NCBI RefSeq assembly: GCF_040371945.1
Contig: NZ_BAABWS010000001.1
Location: forward strand, 1,488,001 to 1,552,000
From: Litorivita sp040371945
Lineage (GTDB): Bacteria; Pseudomonadota; Alphaproteobacteria; Rhodobacterales; Rhodobacteraceae
Reading direction: 5' to 3'
Length of the DNA stretch: 64,000 bases
The position numbers and the translations under genes were made by a program. Shown piece after piece: positions 24,301-33,337 of the stretch; positions within the stretch are counted from its first letter, which is position 1; each line of letters starts with the position of its first letter. The notes under the pieces are model-generated. The model saw nothing but the letters and a program-made list of their open reading frames with translations, was not told the origin of the DNA and made no database searches.

Positions 24301-25821
24301 TCAGGCTTTGTCTGGCACGACTTCGGCGTCGATCACCTCGGCCTGCGCGCCCTCTGCCTGTGTGGCTGTTTCGTCCGAGGCGACGTCGGCGTCCTCGACT
24401 ACCTCCGCGCTGGCATCAGCGGCCTCTTGATCGCTGTTGTCCTCAATCGCGCCGACGATGAGCGGGAGCATAGCCGCCCCCGATGCGCCCATGATCTCGC
24501 TTTCTTTCGGTGTCTTCCACGCCAATGTATCGACGCCCTGACATTGATCGCAAACCGGCATCCATTCGCCGTGGACGTGATTGCAATTCTCGCACACCCA
24601 TTGCGGGCCGCGCGGGGCATTGAGCGCGCGGGTGAGCCAGCCGCGCACAACGGCGTCCGCCGCGCCTTCGCCGCGGTCAATGGCCGCCATGATCGTCAAA
24701 ACCCTCGCATCAGGCGAGCTCTCCAATAGATCACCCAAAGCGCGGCGGGCGGCGGGGAAGTCTTCGGCCGCGATATTCAATTCGGCCATGAGCAGCTTTG
24801 TCTCGCGGTGATCGGGTTTGATCTTGGCCAATTGCGCAAACCGTTTGATCCGCGCTTGCGGCGTCTCTTCGGGTGCGATCGCGGCAAATGCCGCGGCCAG
24901 ATCGGGATGCGGCTGCGCGTCCCATGCCTTTTTTATCACCCGCACGGCATAGCGCGGTTTGCCTTGTTCGATATATCCGCGCGCCGCCATCACGGCAGCA
25001 GGGATCAAATCGGGCGAGAGCCGGTTGGCCTCGATTGCGGCTTCGCGGGCAGAAATATCATTGCCCTCGTTAAGCACGTCCTTGGCCTCGGACAGAGCCA
25101 GAACCGCATCGCGGCGCTGGTGCACATCACGCGGCAAGGTGCCGTATTTGAGCTTGGTGCGCAGCGTGGCGCGCGCACCGGCCCAATCTTGGGCGCGAGC
25201 CTGAAGTTGCAAAAGCGTGTCTTGAGTCTCGGCATGTTTGGGTTTGAGCGCCAAAGCCTTCTCGGCCAATTTGCGCGCCGTTTCCGTATCGCCGTTGGCG
25301 AGCTTTTGCTTCATGATCCCGCGCACCCCGACAAACCGCGTGCGGTCATCGGCCAAAAGCCGTTTATAGACGGTTTCCGCCTTGCGCGTATCGCCCACCA
25401 TTTCGGCCGCTTGCGCGGTGATCAGGTTGGTCAACTCCGGTTTGCGCAGGTATTTTTCCGCCTTGGCCGCCTTGGCCATAGCCAGATTGCCTTCGCCCGA
25501 AGCCAAGGCCATCACGCCTTCAGAAAGCGCCTCGAACCCTTTGCGTTCGCGGTTACGGTCGAAATAGCGGGTGATCGCGGTCTCGTCGCCATTGATGAAT
25601 TTCAATACCGCAATCGCAAGCGACAGCAGTTTGAGCAAAAGCCAGACCGCCGCCACAAGGACGATCATCGCCAATACGGCTTTGAGCGGTGTCAGGTTCA
25701 GCTCGATACCGCCCAGCGCGATCCGCACGCCCCCTTCCATATCCAATAGCGCAGAAGCGCCCAGCGTTGCCGCCGCCACGAGGACCACGAATAGAACTAT
25801 TTTCACTACCGACCAAAGCAT
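24301..25821 (-). CDS. hemY: HemY-family membrane protein with TPR repeats
   Basis: 506 residues. Two N-terminal transmembrane segments (MLWSVVKIVLFVVLVAAATL and LKAVLAMIVLVAAVWLLLKL) define the HemY_N domain, followed by alpha-helical TPR-like repeats to about 400. Near the C-terminus is a CxxC-x-CxxC-like pair (VCENCNH and VCDQCQG) that could bind zinc, then an acidic Ala/Glu tail. Proteobacterial HemY of this type is encoded next to hemC/hemD and is not the protoporphyrinogen oxidase of Bacillus. Its biochemical role is unsettled. The start is ten bases after the mic60-like stop in the hemD operon. Confidence 0.9.
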   Translation of the reverse strand: MLWSVVKIVLFVVLVAAATLGASALLDMEGGVRIALGGIELNLTPLKAVLAMIVLVAAVWLLLKLLSLAIAVLKFINGDETAITRYFDRNRERKGFEALSEGVMALASGEGNLAMAKAAKAEKYLRKPELTNLITAQAAEMVGDTRKAETVYKRLLADDRTRFVGVRGIMKQKLANGDTETARKLAEKALALKPKHAETQDTLLQLQARAQDWAGARATLRTKLKYGTLPRDVHQRRDAVLALSEAKDVLNEGNDISAREAAIEANRLSPDLIPAAVMAARGYIEQGKPRYAVRVIKKAWDAQPHPDLAAAFAAIAPEETPQARIKRFAQLAKIKPDHRETKLLMAELNIAAEDFPAARRALGDLLESSPDARVLTIMAAIDRGEGAADAVVRGWLTRALNAPRGPQWVCENCNHVHGEWMPVCDQCQGVDTLAWKTPKESEIMGASGAAMLPLIVGAIEDNSDQEAADASAEVVEDADVASDETATQAEGAQAEVIDAEVVPDKA

Positions 25822-25831
25822 CGCGTTATCC

Positions 25832-27295
25832 TCAATTCTGGTTCAGATCTTGCGCAAGCGCATCCGCCGCCGCAACCGCGTCAAGACGGGCCTGCGCTTG
25901 GGACAGCCAATCGCCCATCACGGCCCGCGCCGCCTCGGGCAAACTGGCAAGCTCGGCCATTGTATCGTTCAACCGCCCCGCATCGAGCGCGGCCTCGGCG
26001 CGCGACAAAATCGCATCGGCATCATCGCCCTCGCGCGGCGCAAGCGAGCGCGCGCCAAGCTGCGCCTTCAAAAAGCCGGTCAATCCGCCGCCCGCGTCTG
26101 GTCCCGCATCCTTGCGCGCCTGTGCCAAAGCAGCGCGCGCCGCCGCCGGATAGCCGGCGCGCAGCGTCGCCAATGTCGGTGCGCCCTCTTGCGCCAACGC
26201 GCCAAGCGCCGCCGGTGCCTCCACGCCCGCCTCGGCCAGATCCGCAAGTGCAGGCGCAAAAGCCGATCCGCTGTCGAGCGCGGCCTGCACCCGCGCCAAA
26301 GCGGCACGCGCGAGGGTGGATTTGGCACTGTCTTCGGCGCTGGCCTCGGCCTGCGCGGCAGCGGCCGCAGCGGCGTCCAAAGCGGCGCGCTGCTCTGCCA
26401 TCGAGGTTTGCAAGGCCTGAAGCTCGGCCTCATAGGCTTTCACCGCCTCGGGCGAAAGCGAAGACGACACGCCAGAGCTTTCCAATTGCGCGAGCCGCGC
26501 TTCAAGCGCCGCAGTGCGGTCCGACAAAGCCGCGATCTGCGCGCTCGCATCACCGGCTAAATCCTGCGCCTCGGCCAATCCTTGCTCCAGCGCGGATGTA
26601 TCAACCGACGCAGGCTTTGCCGATTGCAACGCCGTGACATCCTCGCGTAGCGCCTCCAGCGCCGCACGATCACCCGCAGGCGCATCGAGCCACACATAAG
26701 CGGCACCAAAGCCAAGCCCTGCGGCAATCACCCCGCCCAAGAGCGCCGGAAAAAACCCGCCGCTTTGCTCGGGTGCGCCTTGGACAGTGGCCACAGCAAC
26801 AGGCGCGGCAGATTGATCCGCAGCATCCGCAGATTTCGCGTCGTCGCCCGCATTCTCCTCGAGGGCCTGCGGCGCGGCAGGCGCCTGCGTTTCCTCCGTG
26901 GCATCCGCCAAATCATCTGTCTTTGCCTCAGAGGAGTTTTCGGACAGGTCCTGCGCGGGAGGCTCCGCCGCATCGGGTTCACCCATGTCCGTCGCGGCTT
27001 GAGGTGCTGGGGTAGCGTCAGCCGCAGCGGCGTCGCTGGCGCTCGGCGTATCCGCCGCTGCGCCATCCTTGCCCGTGCTGGCACCCTCACCGGCCTGTGC
27101 CGCCTTGGCCGATTTGCTTCCCGCTTTCGACTGCATCGTCTCGATCACCCCTTCGATTCCCTTAGAGGTTTGCGCCTCTGCGGCCTTGGCCTCATCGGCC
27201 TTGGTCTGCGTTTTCGCCTTCGCAGTTGGCGTCTTGGCCGCAGCGCTGCGCGCCTTTGAGGGACTCTTTGGGTTGGGCTTGCTGGGTTTTGCCAC
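25832..27295 (-). CDS. Mitofilin/Mic60-like inner-membrane protein (COG4223)
   Basis: 487 residues from the GTG at 27295. A basic Lys/Pro/Ala N-terminus is followed by a long low-complexity Ala/Glu/Asp/Ser region, one transmembrane helix (GFFPALLGGVIAAGLGFGAA), a long coiled coil (LREDVTALQSAK to about AEASAEDSAKS), and a C-terminal helical domain like mitofilin. In Rhodobacteraceae this gene lies between hemD and hemY and is the bacterial homologue of Mic60, which shapes inner-membrane invaginations. AGAGGTCCGACAG precedes the GTG; an ATG ten codons upstream (27325) is the alternative. The position supports the call more than sequence, which is low-complexity. Confidence 0.8.
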   Translation of the reverse strand: MAKPSKPNPKSPSKARSAAAKTPTAKAKTQTKADEAKAAEAQTSKGIEGVIETMQSKAGSKSAKAAQAGEGASTGKDGAAADTPSASDAAAADATPAPQAATDMGEPDAAEPPAQDLSENSSEAKTDDLADATEETQAPAAPQALEENAGDDAKSADAADQSAAPVAVATVQGAPEQSGGFFPALLGGVIAAGLGFGAAYVWLDAPAGDRAALEALREDVTALQSAKPASVDTSALEQGLAEAQDLAGDASAQIAALSDRTAALEARLAQLESSGVSSSLSPEAVKAYEAELQALQTSMAEQRAALDAAAAAAAQAEASAEDSAKSTLARAALARVQAALDSGSAFAPALADLAEAGVEAPAALGALAQEGAPTLATLRAGYPAAARAALAQARKDAGPDAGGGLTGFLKAQLGARSLAPREGDDADAILSRAEAALDAGRLNDTMAELASLPEAARAVMGDWLSQAQARLDAVAAADALAQDLNQN

Positions 27296-27345
27296 CTGTC
27301 GGACCTCTGATTCTCGAAAATACATTTAACCTGTGCTGTCTTAGC

Positions 27346-28137
27346 CTAATGCGGACTGGGGCGACCCTCAAGGCGCTCTGCTGCGTCACACAGTCTCTTC
27401 AGCCCCGCGAGCATGGCGTCAGACGACGGGCGATCAGCCACTTCGATGCGCGCATCACCGCGCCCGTCCAAGGCGTTAGCGGCGGCCTTGCTGATCGCGA
27501 GAACCCACATGGGGGCTGGAGATTCGCCTAAAAGCGACAACCGCGCCGCGCCCAATGGCGAGAAAACCGGCGCGATGATCACATCCGCTTGCGCCGCCTG
27601 CGCGGTCAGATCGGCCTTGTTTTGCACGCTTACCGGAACGTCGTCCTGACGATATAACACCGCCTCGTCGCAAGGGATGCCTGCCGCGCTCAATCGCTGT
27701 GCCACCCGCCCGCGCCCCTGCGCGCCGCGCAGATGCATGAGCGGGCCGTTTTGGCCTTTGGCGCAAATATCCGCGATCAATTCCTCGGCCGTTCCATCCG
27801 ACGACATGGCACGCATCCCCAAATCACGCGCAGCTTGCGCCGTAACGTCGCCCACACAATAGGCAGGAATATCGCGGCTCCCCCCGCCCAAAGCATAGGC
27901 CGCAACCGCATTTTGCGAGGTAAAGACAGCGCCGCGATAGGCGCTCATATCCGGCACTGGCCCGCAGGGCACGATTTCGGCGAGCGGAAGGACCATGATC
28001 TGCGGCGCCTGCTTGCTCGCAACCAAAGCGCCGCCCTCGCCACCGTCCGACCCGTGGACATGATAGAGCGCGCGAAACTCTTGCGCAAAACGCTCGGACG
28101 CGGCGCGCGGGCGAGTGAGAAGGATCAAAGCAGACAT
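27346..28137 (-). CDS. hemD: Uroporphyrinogen-III synthase
   Basis: 263 residues from the ATG at 28137, beginning MSALILLTRPRAASERFAQE, the usual HemD N-terminus. AYRGAVFTSQNAVAAYAL and YCVGDVTAQAARDLGM are characteristic of the two alpha/beta domains, and VIIAPVFSPLGAARL is the region expected to hold the S/T-P contact. HemD closes hydroxymethylbilane to uroporphyrinogen III. The frame stays open 164 codons upstream through the oppositely oriented tsaD, but that part is antisense. First gene of hemD-mic60-like-hemY; the spacing to the mic60-like gene is about 50 bases. Confidence 0.9.
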   Translation of the reverse strand: MSALILLTRPRAASERFAQEFRALYHVHGSDGGEGGALVASKQAPQIMVLPLAEIVPCGPVPDMSAYRGAVFTSQNAVAAYALGGGSRDIPAYCVGDVTAQAARDLGMRAMSSDGTAEELIADICAKGQNGPLMHLRGAQGRGRVAQRLSAAGIPCDEAVLYRQDDVPVSVQNKADLTAQAAQADVIIAPVFSPLGAARLSLLGESPAPMWVLAISKAAANALDGRGDARIEVADRPSSDAMLAGLKRLCDAAERLEGRPSPH

Positions 28138-28234
28138 GGCGCGCCGATATTGTTTGCAACTGCCTAAGGTGTTACCTGCCCCATAAGCGCGGCGCAACCG
28201 CGCCGCCCCTGCAACGCCAAAGGTCCCGCCGCAG

Positions 28235-29332
28235 ATGCAACGACACAGCCTCACCCTTCTCGGCCTCGAAAGCAGCTGCGATGACACCGCCGCTGCCGTC
28301 GTGCGCGTCGGGCCGGACGGGGCCGAGGTGCTGTCCTCTATCGTCGAGGGGCAAATGGACCTGCACCGCGATTTTGGCGGCGTTGTGCCCGAAATCGCTG
28401 CCCGCGCCCATGCGGAAAAGCTCGATATCTGCGTGCGCGCGGCTCTGGATGAGGCGGCGCTGGGTCTTGGCGATCTGGATGGCGTGGCGGTCACCGCCGG
28501 TCCGGGATTGATCGGCGGCGTATTGTCGGGCGTTATGTGCGCCAAAGGCATCGCGGCGGGGGCCGGTTTGCCCTTGATCGGCGTGAACCATCTGGCAGGC
28601 CATGCTTTGACGCCGCGCCTGACCGACAACGCCGCATTTCCCTATCTGATGCTCTTGGTCTCGGGCGGGCATTGCCAGTTTCTATTGGTGCGCGGGGCGC
28701 AAGAGTTCACCCGCCTTGGCGGCACCATCGACGATGCCCCGGGTGAGGCCTTTGACAAAACCGCGCGGCTTTTGGGCCTGCCGCAACCGGGCGGTCCCTC
28801 GGTCGAGGCGGCGGCCAAATCGGGCAATCCCAAAGCCCACCGCTTTCCGCGCCCCCTGCTCGACCGCGAGGGGTGCGACATGTCTTTTTCGGGTCTCAAA
28901 ACCGCGATCCTGCGCGCCCGCGACGCGCGCGTGGCCGAAGCGGGTGGATTAACCGCCCAAGACCAAGCCGATTTCGCCGCCAGCTTCCAAGCCGCCATTG
29001 CGGAGGTCTTGACCGAAAAGACCCGCCGCGCTTTGGCGCTCTACCAAGGCGAAGCCCCAGATACGCCGCTTTTGGCGGTGGCGGGCGGCGTCGCGGCCAA
29101 TGGCACGATCCGCGCGGCGCTCGAAGCCCTGTGCCTTGAGCGCGGCGTGACCTTCAGCGCGCCGCCGCTGCGCCTGTGCACCGACAATGCCGCGATGATT
29201 GCCTATGCGGGCGCGGCCTTGATGGCCGAAGGTGTCCGCCACGATATGACCCTTGCCGCGCGGCCCCGCTGGCCCTTGGATCAAAACAGCGCTGCGATGC
29301 TGGGCAGCGGCAAGAAGGGAGCAAAAGCATGA
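28235..29332 (+). CDS. tsaD: tRNA N6-adenosine threonylcarbamoyltransferase
   Basis: 365 residues. TsaD transfers threonylcarbamoyl to A37 of ANN-decoding tRNAs. N-terminal LTLLGLESSCDDTAAAVV is the ASKHA phosphate-1 block. The metal ligands are H119 and H123 in NHLAGHAL. LLVSGGHCQFLLV and LAVAGGVAANGTIR are further conserved blocks, and TDNAAMIAYAG includes the last Asp ligand. Divergent from hemD (97 bases) and overlapping gpsA by four bases (ATGA), so the two are coupled. Confidence 0.96.
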   Translation: MQRHSLTLLGLESSCDDTAAAVVRVGPDGAEVLSSIVEGQMDLHRDFGGVVPEIAARAHAEKLDICVRAALDEAALGLGDLDGVAVTAGPGLIGGVLSGVMCAKGIAAGAGLPLIGVNHLAGHALTPRLTDNAAFPYLMLLVSGGHCQFLLVRGAQEFTRLGGTIDDAPGEAFDKTARLLGLPQPGGPSVEAAAKSGNPKAHRFPRPLLDREGCDMSFSGLKTAILRARDARVAEAGGLTAQDQADFAASFQAAIAEVLTEKTRRALALYQGEAPDTPLLAVAGGVAANGTIRAALEALCLERGVTFSAPPLRLCTDNAAMIAYAGAALMAEGVRHDMTLAARPRWPLDQNSAAMLGSGKKGAKA

Positions 29333-30279
29333 GCATAGCCATTCTTGGCGGCGGTGCATTTGGCACGGCTCTGGCCGTGGCCATCGGCAAGACCCGCCCC
29401 ATAACGCTTTGGGCGCGCGATGCCGCGCCTTTGCTCGAGACCCGCGAGAGCCCGCGTTTGCGCGGCGTGCGCCTGCCCGATAGCGTGACGGTGACGGCTG
29501 ACCTCGACGCGGCGCTCGGCGCCGATGTGCTTCTCTTCGCTATGCCGATGCAAAGCCTTGACGGGTTTGCGGACCGGATCAAAGCGCCGCTTGCCGGAAA
29601 GGCGCTTGTGGCCTGCTGCAAGGGCATTGATCTGCACCATTTGCACGGCCCCGCCGCGATCCTTGCGCAGCATTGGCCAAGCGCCACGCCCGCGATCCTC
29701 ACCGGCCCCAGTTTCGCCGCCGACATCGCGCGCGGATTGCCCACGGCATTGACCTTGGCCTGCGCCGATGCGGCCACCGCGCAGGCCTTGCAAGACCAGC
29801 TTTCGACGCCAAGCTTGCGCCTCTACCGCACGGCGGATGTGACCGGAGCCGAGCTTGGCGGCGCGCTCAAGAATGTCATCGCGATTGCTTGCGGCGCCGC
29901 CATTGGCGAGGGCATGGGCGACAGCGCCCGCGCCGCCGTCATCACCCGCGGCTTTGCTGAAATGACCCGCCTTGCCGTGCATTTGGGCGCGCGCGCCGAA
30001 ACGCTCACCGGCCTGTCGGGATTTGGCGATCTGGTGCTGACCTGCACCTCCGAGCAATCGCGCAATTACCGCTTCGGGCTGTCCTTGGGGCGCGGCGATG
30101 CCTTTGATCCGGCCCTCACCGTCGAAGGTGTCAAAACCGCCGAAGCGGTCACAAAACTGGCGCGCCAAACCGGTATCGAAATGCCGATCTGCCAGATGGT
30201 TCATGAAATTTCAGGTGGCGGAATCAGCGTTGCCGAGGCTATCCAATACCTGCTCAACCGTCCCCTCAAGGAGGAATAA
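29329..30279 (+). CDS. gpsA: NAD(P)+-dependent glycerol-3-phosphate dehydrogenase
   Basis: 316 residues from the ATG at 29329. The Rossmann motif is MSIAILGGGAFGTALAVAIG. Conserved blocks include LTGPSFAADIARGLPTALTL, the catalytic lysine in GGALKNVIAIACG, and TGLSGFGDLVLTCTSEQSRN. It reduces dihydroxyacetone phosphate to sn-glycerol-3-phosphate for phospholipids. The start overlaps the tsaD stop by four bases, and the gene ends three bases before yciI, so tsaD-gpsA-yciI-EVE form one unit. The frame is open further upstream, but that is inside tsaD. Confidence 0.95.
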   Translation: MSIAILGGGAFGTALAVAIGKTRPITLWARDAAPLLETRESPRLRGVRLPDSVTVTADLDAALGADVLLFAMPMQSLDGFADRIKAPLAGKALVACCKGIDLHHLHGPAAILAQHWPSATPAILTGPSFAADIARGLPTALTLACADAATAQALQDQLSTPSLRLYRTADVTGAELGGALKNVIAIACGAAIGEGMGDSARAAVITRGFAEMTRLAVHLGARAETLTGLSGFGDLVLTCTSEQSRNYRFGLSLGRGDAFDPALTVEGVKTAEAVTKLARQTGIEMPICQMVHEISGGGISVAEAIQYLLNRPLKEE

Positions 30280-30282
30280 CCC

Positions 30283-30555
30283 ATGCTCATCGCCCTTATG
30301 GCCAAAGACAAATCCGGCGCGCTACAAACCCGCAAAGACAACCGCGACGCGCATCTGGCCTATATCGCCGACACCGGCGTTGTGGCGCAGGCCGGTCCGT
30401 TGCTCGACAGTGACGGGCAAATGGCCGGATCTTTGGTGATCCTTGATGTCGAGGACATGCAGGCGGCTGAAAGCTGGGCCGCAAAGGACCCCTATGCGCT
30501 TGCGGGTCTGTTCGAGAGCGTCACTTTGACCCAATGGAACAAGGTCATCGGGTAA
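30283..30555 (+). CDS. YciI-family protein
   Basis: 90 residues, typical for the ferredoxin-like YciI fold. It contains HLAYIADTGVVAQAGPL, with a central His-Asp type pair suggested as functional in the family, and LVILDVEDMQAAESWAAKDP. Its biochemical role is generally unknown. GGAGGAATAACCC gives a good ribosome binding site three bases after gpsA. The stop overlaps the next start by one base (TAATG). Confidence 0.9.
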   Translation: MLIALMAKDKSGALQTRKDNRDAHLAYIADTGVVAQAGPLLDSDGQMAGSLVILDVEDMQAAESWAAKDPYALAGLFESVTLTQWNKVIG

Positions 30556-30974
30556 TGCGCTACTGGCTGTTCAAATCCGAACCGGACACGTGGGGCTGGC
30601 ACGACCAGAAAGCCAAGGGCGATGCGGGCGAGGAATGGGACGGCGTGCGCAATTACCAAGCGCGCAACTTTATGCGCGAGATGGCGTTCGGAGATCGCGG
30701 ATTTTTCTACCATTCGCAAAAGGAAAAAGCCGTGGTCGGCATTGTCGAGGTCTGCGCCCCCGCCCACCCCGACAGCAGCACCGATGACCCGCGCTGGGAC
30801 TGTGTCGATATCCGCGCCGTCGCCGATATGCCCCGTCCGGTCACCTTGGCCGAGATCAAGGCCGAGCCGCGTCTTGCCGGTATGGCCCTTGTCAAATCCG
30901 CCCGCCTGTCGGTGCAGCCGGTGAGCGAAGAGGAATGGCAAATCGTTTGCACGATGGGCGAATTTGCGGGCTAG
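30555..30974 (+). CDS. EVE domain protein
   Basis: 139 residues from the ATG at 30555. MRYWLFKSEPDTWGWHDQ is the clear start of the EVE (PUA-like) family, followed by WDGVRNYQARNFMREM and DRGFFYHSQKEKAVVGIVEV. EVE domains bind modified bases in RNA or DNA. Stand-alone copies like this are common in alphaproteobacteria beside gpsA and yciI, and are not in themselves a defence system. Last gene of the tsaD unit. Confidence 0.92.
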   Translation: MRYWLFKSEPDTWGWHDQKAKGDAGEEWDGVRNYQARNFMREMAFGDRGFFYHSQKEKAVVGIVEVCAPAHPDSSTDDPRWDCVDIRAVADMPRPVTLAEIKAEPRLAGMALVKSARLSVQPVSEEEWQIVCTMGEFAG

Positions 30975-31082
30975 GGTCATTTGGCCTGCGGAACATGATT
31001 TTGCTGGCGCGCGCTCTATCCCTATGCCAGTTTTCCATTCGAGGATCGCGCACGGACAGGCGCGATGAGAGGGAGAGAGACC

Positions 31083-32105
31083 ATGGCGAACGCACCGCGC
31101 GAGATGATGAAACATGTGATGAACCGGCCCGAATGGCTCGGCAAACTGCGCGAGGACATTCTCGAGCCGGACCTGCCGATCATCGACCCGCATCATCACC
31201 TTTGGGATCGTCTGGGCCCTTATTTTTGCGACGAGTTGCTCGCCGATCTGACCTCTGGTCACAACGTCAAGGCGTCGGTTTTTATCCAATGCCGCTGGGC
31301 GCATAAGACCGATGGGCCGGAGCATCTGCGCCCTGTGGGCGAGACGGAATTCGTCGTCGGCGTGGCTGAAGAGGCCGCCGCGAAAAACCCCGCCATAAAT
31401 GCCTGCGGGGGCATCGTCGCCTTTGCCGACCTGACCAAACCCGACCTTCTGGACGAGACGATCGAGGCGCATAAAGCCGCCGCAAAGGGCCGCCTGCGCG
31501 GTATCCGCCATATCACCGCCGTGGACCCCGGATTTGACGACGCGCTGCCCGATATTAAACCGCGGCTGATGATGCAGGAGGATTTTCGCGCAGGCTTTGC
31601 CAAACTCGCGGGCCACGGGCTGAGCTTTGATGCGTGGCTCTATCATCCGCAGATCGCGGAATTCACCGATCTGGCGCGCGCGCATCCTGAAACGGTAATG
31701 GTTCTGGATCATTTTGGCGGGCCGCTTGGCGTCGGCCCATACCGCGGGCGCGGCGACGACGTATTCGCCGATTGGAAAGCCTCGATGAGCGAACTGGCGA
31801 AATGCCCCAATGCCCGTGTCAAATTGGGCGGGCTGGCGATGGATGTGAACGGGTTCGATTTGCATCTGCATCCCCTGCCGCCGTCTTCGGGGGAAATGGC
31901 CCGGCTTTGGCGGCCCTATATGGAAACCGCGATCGAGTTGTTCGGCGCAGACCGCTGCATGTTCGAAAGCAACTTCCCCGTGGATCGCGGTGCTTGCGAT
32001 TATCCGGTCCTGTGGAACGCGTTCAAACGCATCGCCGCAGGGGCCAGTGCCAATGAAAAAGCCGCGCTATTCCATGACACTGCGGCCAAGGTCTATCGCC
32101 TTTGA
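31083..32105 (+). CDS. Amidohydrolase-family TIM-barrel hydrolase (COG3618)
   Basis: 340 residues from the ATG at 31083. The first metal-binding motif is in PIIDPHHHLWDRLG, GIRHITAVDP and VMVLDHFGGPLG carry later histidines, and MFESNFPVDRG is the C-terminal block with the aspartate. This is the dicarboxylate-lactone-like/amidohydrolase 2 group. The substrate cannot be told; aromatic or lactone compounds are usual in the group. GAGGGAGAGAGACC precedes this ATG; an ATG six codons upstream is possible. No obvious partner genes; it is the last non-flagellar gene before motB. Confidence 0.88.
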   Translation: MANAPREMMKHVMNRPEWLGKLREDILEPDLPIIDPHHHLWDRLGPYFCDELLADLTSGHNVKASVFIQCRWAHKTDGPEHLRPVGETEFVVGVAEEAAAKNPAINACGGIVAFADLTKPDLLDETIEAHKAAAKGRLRGIRHITAVDPGFDDALPDIKPRLMMQEDFRAGFAKLAGHGLSFDAWLYHPQIAEFTDLARAHPETVMVLDHFGGPLGVGPYRGRGDDVFADWKASMSELAKCPNARVKLGGLAMDVNGFDLHLHPLPPSSGEMARLWRPYMETAIELFGADRCMFESNFPVDRGACDYPVLWNAFKRIAAGASANEKAALFHDTAAKVYRL

Positions 32106-32146
32106 ACTAAAGCCCGTTTTTTAAAAATCTCCCTATCCTGCGGATG

Positions 32147-32161
32147 TTAAGCACACAGTAA
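32147..32161. promoter_or_regulatory. CtrA-like box upstream of motB
   Basis: TTAA-N7-GTAA, matching seven of the eight defined bases of the CtrA consensus TTAA-N7-TTAA. It lies 48 bases before the motB ATG in the only intergenic space at the edge of the flagellar cluster. Confidence 0.5.
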
Positions 32162-32208
32162 GCGCGCCGCTGATACCTCTGGCCTCGGGTGAAAAACGAG
32201 GTGGTGAG

Positions 32209-33051
32209 ATGAGCGGACAAAGCAATGTCGCGCCGATAATCATTAAGCGCAAAAAGGTCATCGCTGGTGGGCACCACGGCGGTGCTTGGAAGGTCGCCTA
32301 TGCCGACTTTGTGACTGCGATGATGGCCTTTTTCTTGTTGATGTGGCTGTTGAACGCGACGACCGAAAAGCAACGCAAAGGCATTGCCGACTACTTCTCT
32401 CCGACGATCCCGATCAACCGCGTATCGGGCGGCGGCGACGGGGCCTTTGGCGGCGATAGCGTGTTTTCCGAATTCACCCTGCCCAAGAACGGCACAGGCG
32501 CGACCAACCTGCGCCCGACACCGCAAGCGCAGGCGCGCGGCGAAAGCGGCGTCACCGCAGAAGGCGAGAACCGCGCCGCCGAGGACGCCGCCTTCAAAGA
32601 GATGGAAGCCGCCTTGATGGGGCGCGGCGGCGAAAGCATGGCCACGCAAGAACAGCTCAAACACATCGTGACCCGCGTCACCGACGAAGGGCTGGTGATC
32701 GAGCTCTTCTCGCTTGAGGGCGCGCCGCTCTTTGACCCTGACACCGATGCACCGACCGCTTTGCTCGAAGATCTGGCGCGGATGCTCGCCAAGATCACCA
32801 AGCTGGTCGAAAACCCCGTCGCGGTCGAAGGCCATGTGCGCGCGCAACCTGTTGTCGTGGCCAAAAATCCGGTCTGGGAGGTGTCGACCCGACGCGCCGA
32901 TGCCATGCGCGCCATGATGGAAGCACAGGGTATGAGCCGCAGCCGCGTTCAGCGCGTGACCGGACATGCCGACCGCGAACCCGCCGTGGGCAATACGATG
33001 GCCCTGCGCAATGACCGGCTTGAGGTCACTTTGCTGCGGCAAAACCTCTAG
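32209..33051 (+). CDS. motB: Flagellar stator protein MotB
   Basis: 280 residues. A basic N-terminus (IIKRKKVIAGGHHGGAWKVA) leads to one transmembrane helix, YADFVTAMMAFFLLMWLLNA, whose D33 is the proton-carrying aspartate. Then follow the plug region (ATTEKQRKGIADYF), a linker, and a C-terminal OmpA-like peptidoglycan-binding domain with VTGHADREPAVGNTMALRND. MotB anchors MotA4B2 stators to the wall. It is separated from motA by about 11 kb within the same cluster. RBS GGTGAG precedes the ATG at 32209. Confidence 0.93.
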   Translation: MSGQSNVAPIIIKRKKVIAGGHHGGAWKVAYADFVTAMMAFFLLMWLLNATTEKQRKGIADYFSPTIPINRVSGGGDGAFGGDSVFSEFTLPKNGTGATNLRPTPQAQARGESGVTAEGENRAAEDAAFKEMEAALMGRGGESMATQEQLKHIVTRVTDEGLVIELFSLEGAPLFDPDTDAPTALLEDLARMLAKITKLVENPVAVEGHVRAQPVVVAKNPVWEVSTRRADAMRAMMEAQGMSRSRVQRVTGHADREPAVGNTMALRNDRLEVTLLRQNL

Positions 33052-33337
33052 GCAGGCGAAAGACCGATACAGCAGACAGCTTAAATTGTCCGCAAATCGC
33101 GCCGCCCGCCTATGGCGGCGCGAGTCCCCACGCAAAGAACGGCGCGGTGAAACCATCAAACCTCTGAGAAACAAGCGGATTTAAAGGATACCCGCGGATT
33201 GCCGCAGGCCTTTGAGAACCGCGATGGGTCGGGGTGTTTGAAATAGGTCGAATTTTACCTATTAGCCGCCTGTTAAGCGAAGCGCCCTAATGCTGGAGCC
33301 CAGACGAATGGGTTGATGCAGCAGAAAGGCGTATCGT
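33052..33337 (+). other. Intergenic region motB-flgE with hairpin and CtrA-like box
   Basis: 286 bases without a gene. A perfect 10-base stem (33097-33106 with 33114-33123, loop of seven) lies about 45 bases after motB and may terminate or stabilise its mRNA; it has no T tract. The 3' part is A/T-richer and holds the CtrA-like box at 33262 and the flgE leader. Confidence 0.5.
33262..33276. promoter_or_regulatory. CtrA-like box upstream of flgE
   Basis: TTAG-N7-TTAA, seven of eight consensus bases of the CtrA box, 62 bases before the flgE ATG in a locally A/T-rich stretch. The placement is right for a promoter-proximal activator site. Confidence 0.55.

Noticed and set aside
28138..28629. Apparent N-terminal extension of HemD
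   Set aside because: Antisense to tsaD; the HemD family N-terminus begins exactly at the ATG at 28137.
30555..30974. EVE-domain gene as part of a defence island
   Set aside because: It is a stand-alone EVE protein in a housekeeping operon with tsaD, gpsA and yciI; there is no restriction, helicase or toxin gene nearby.
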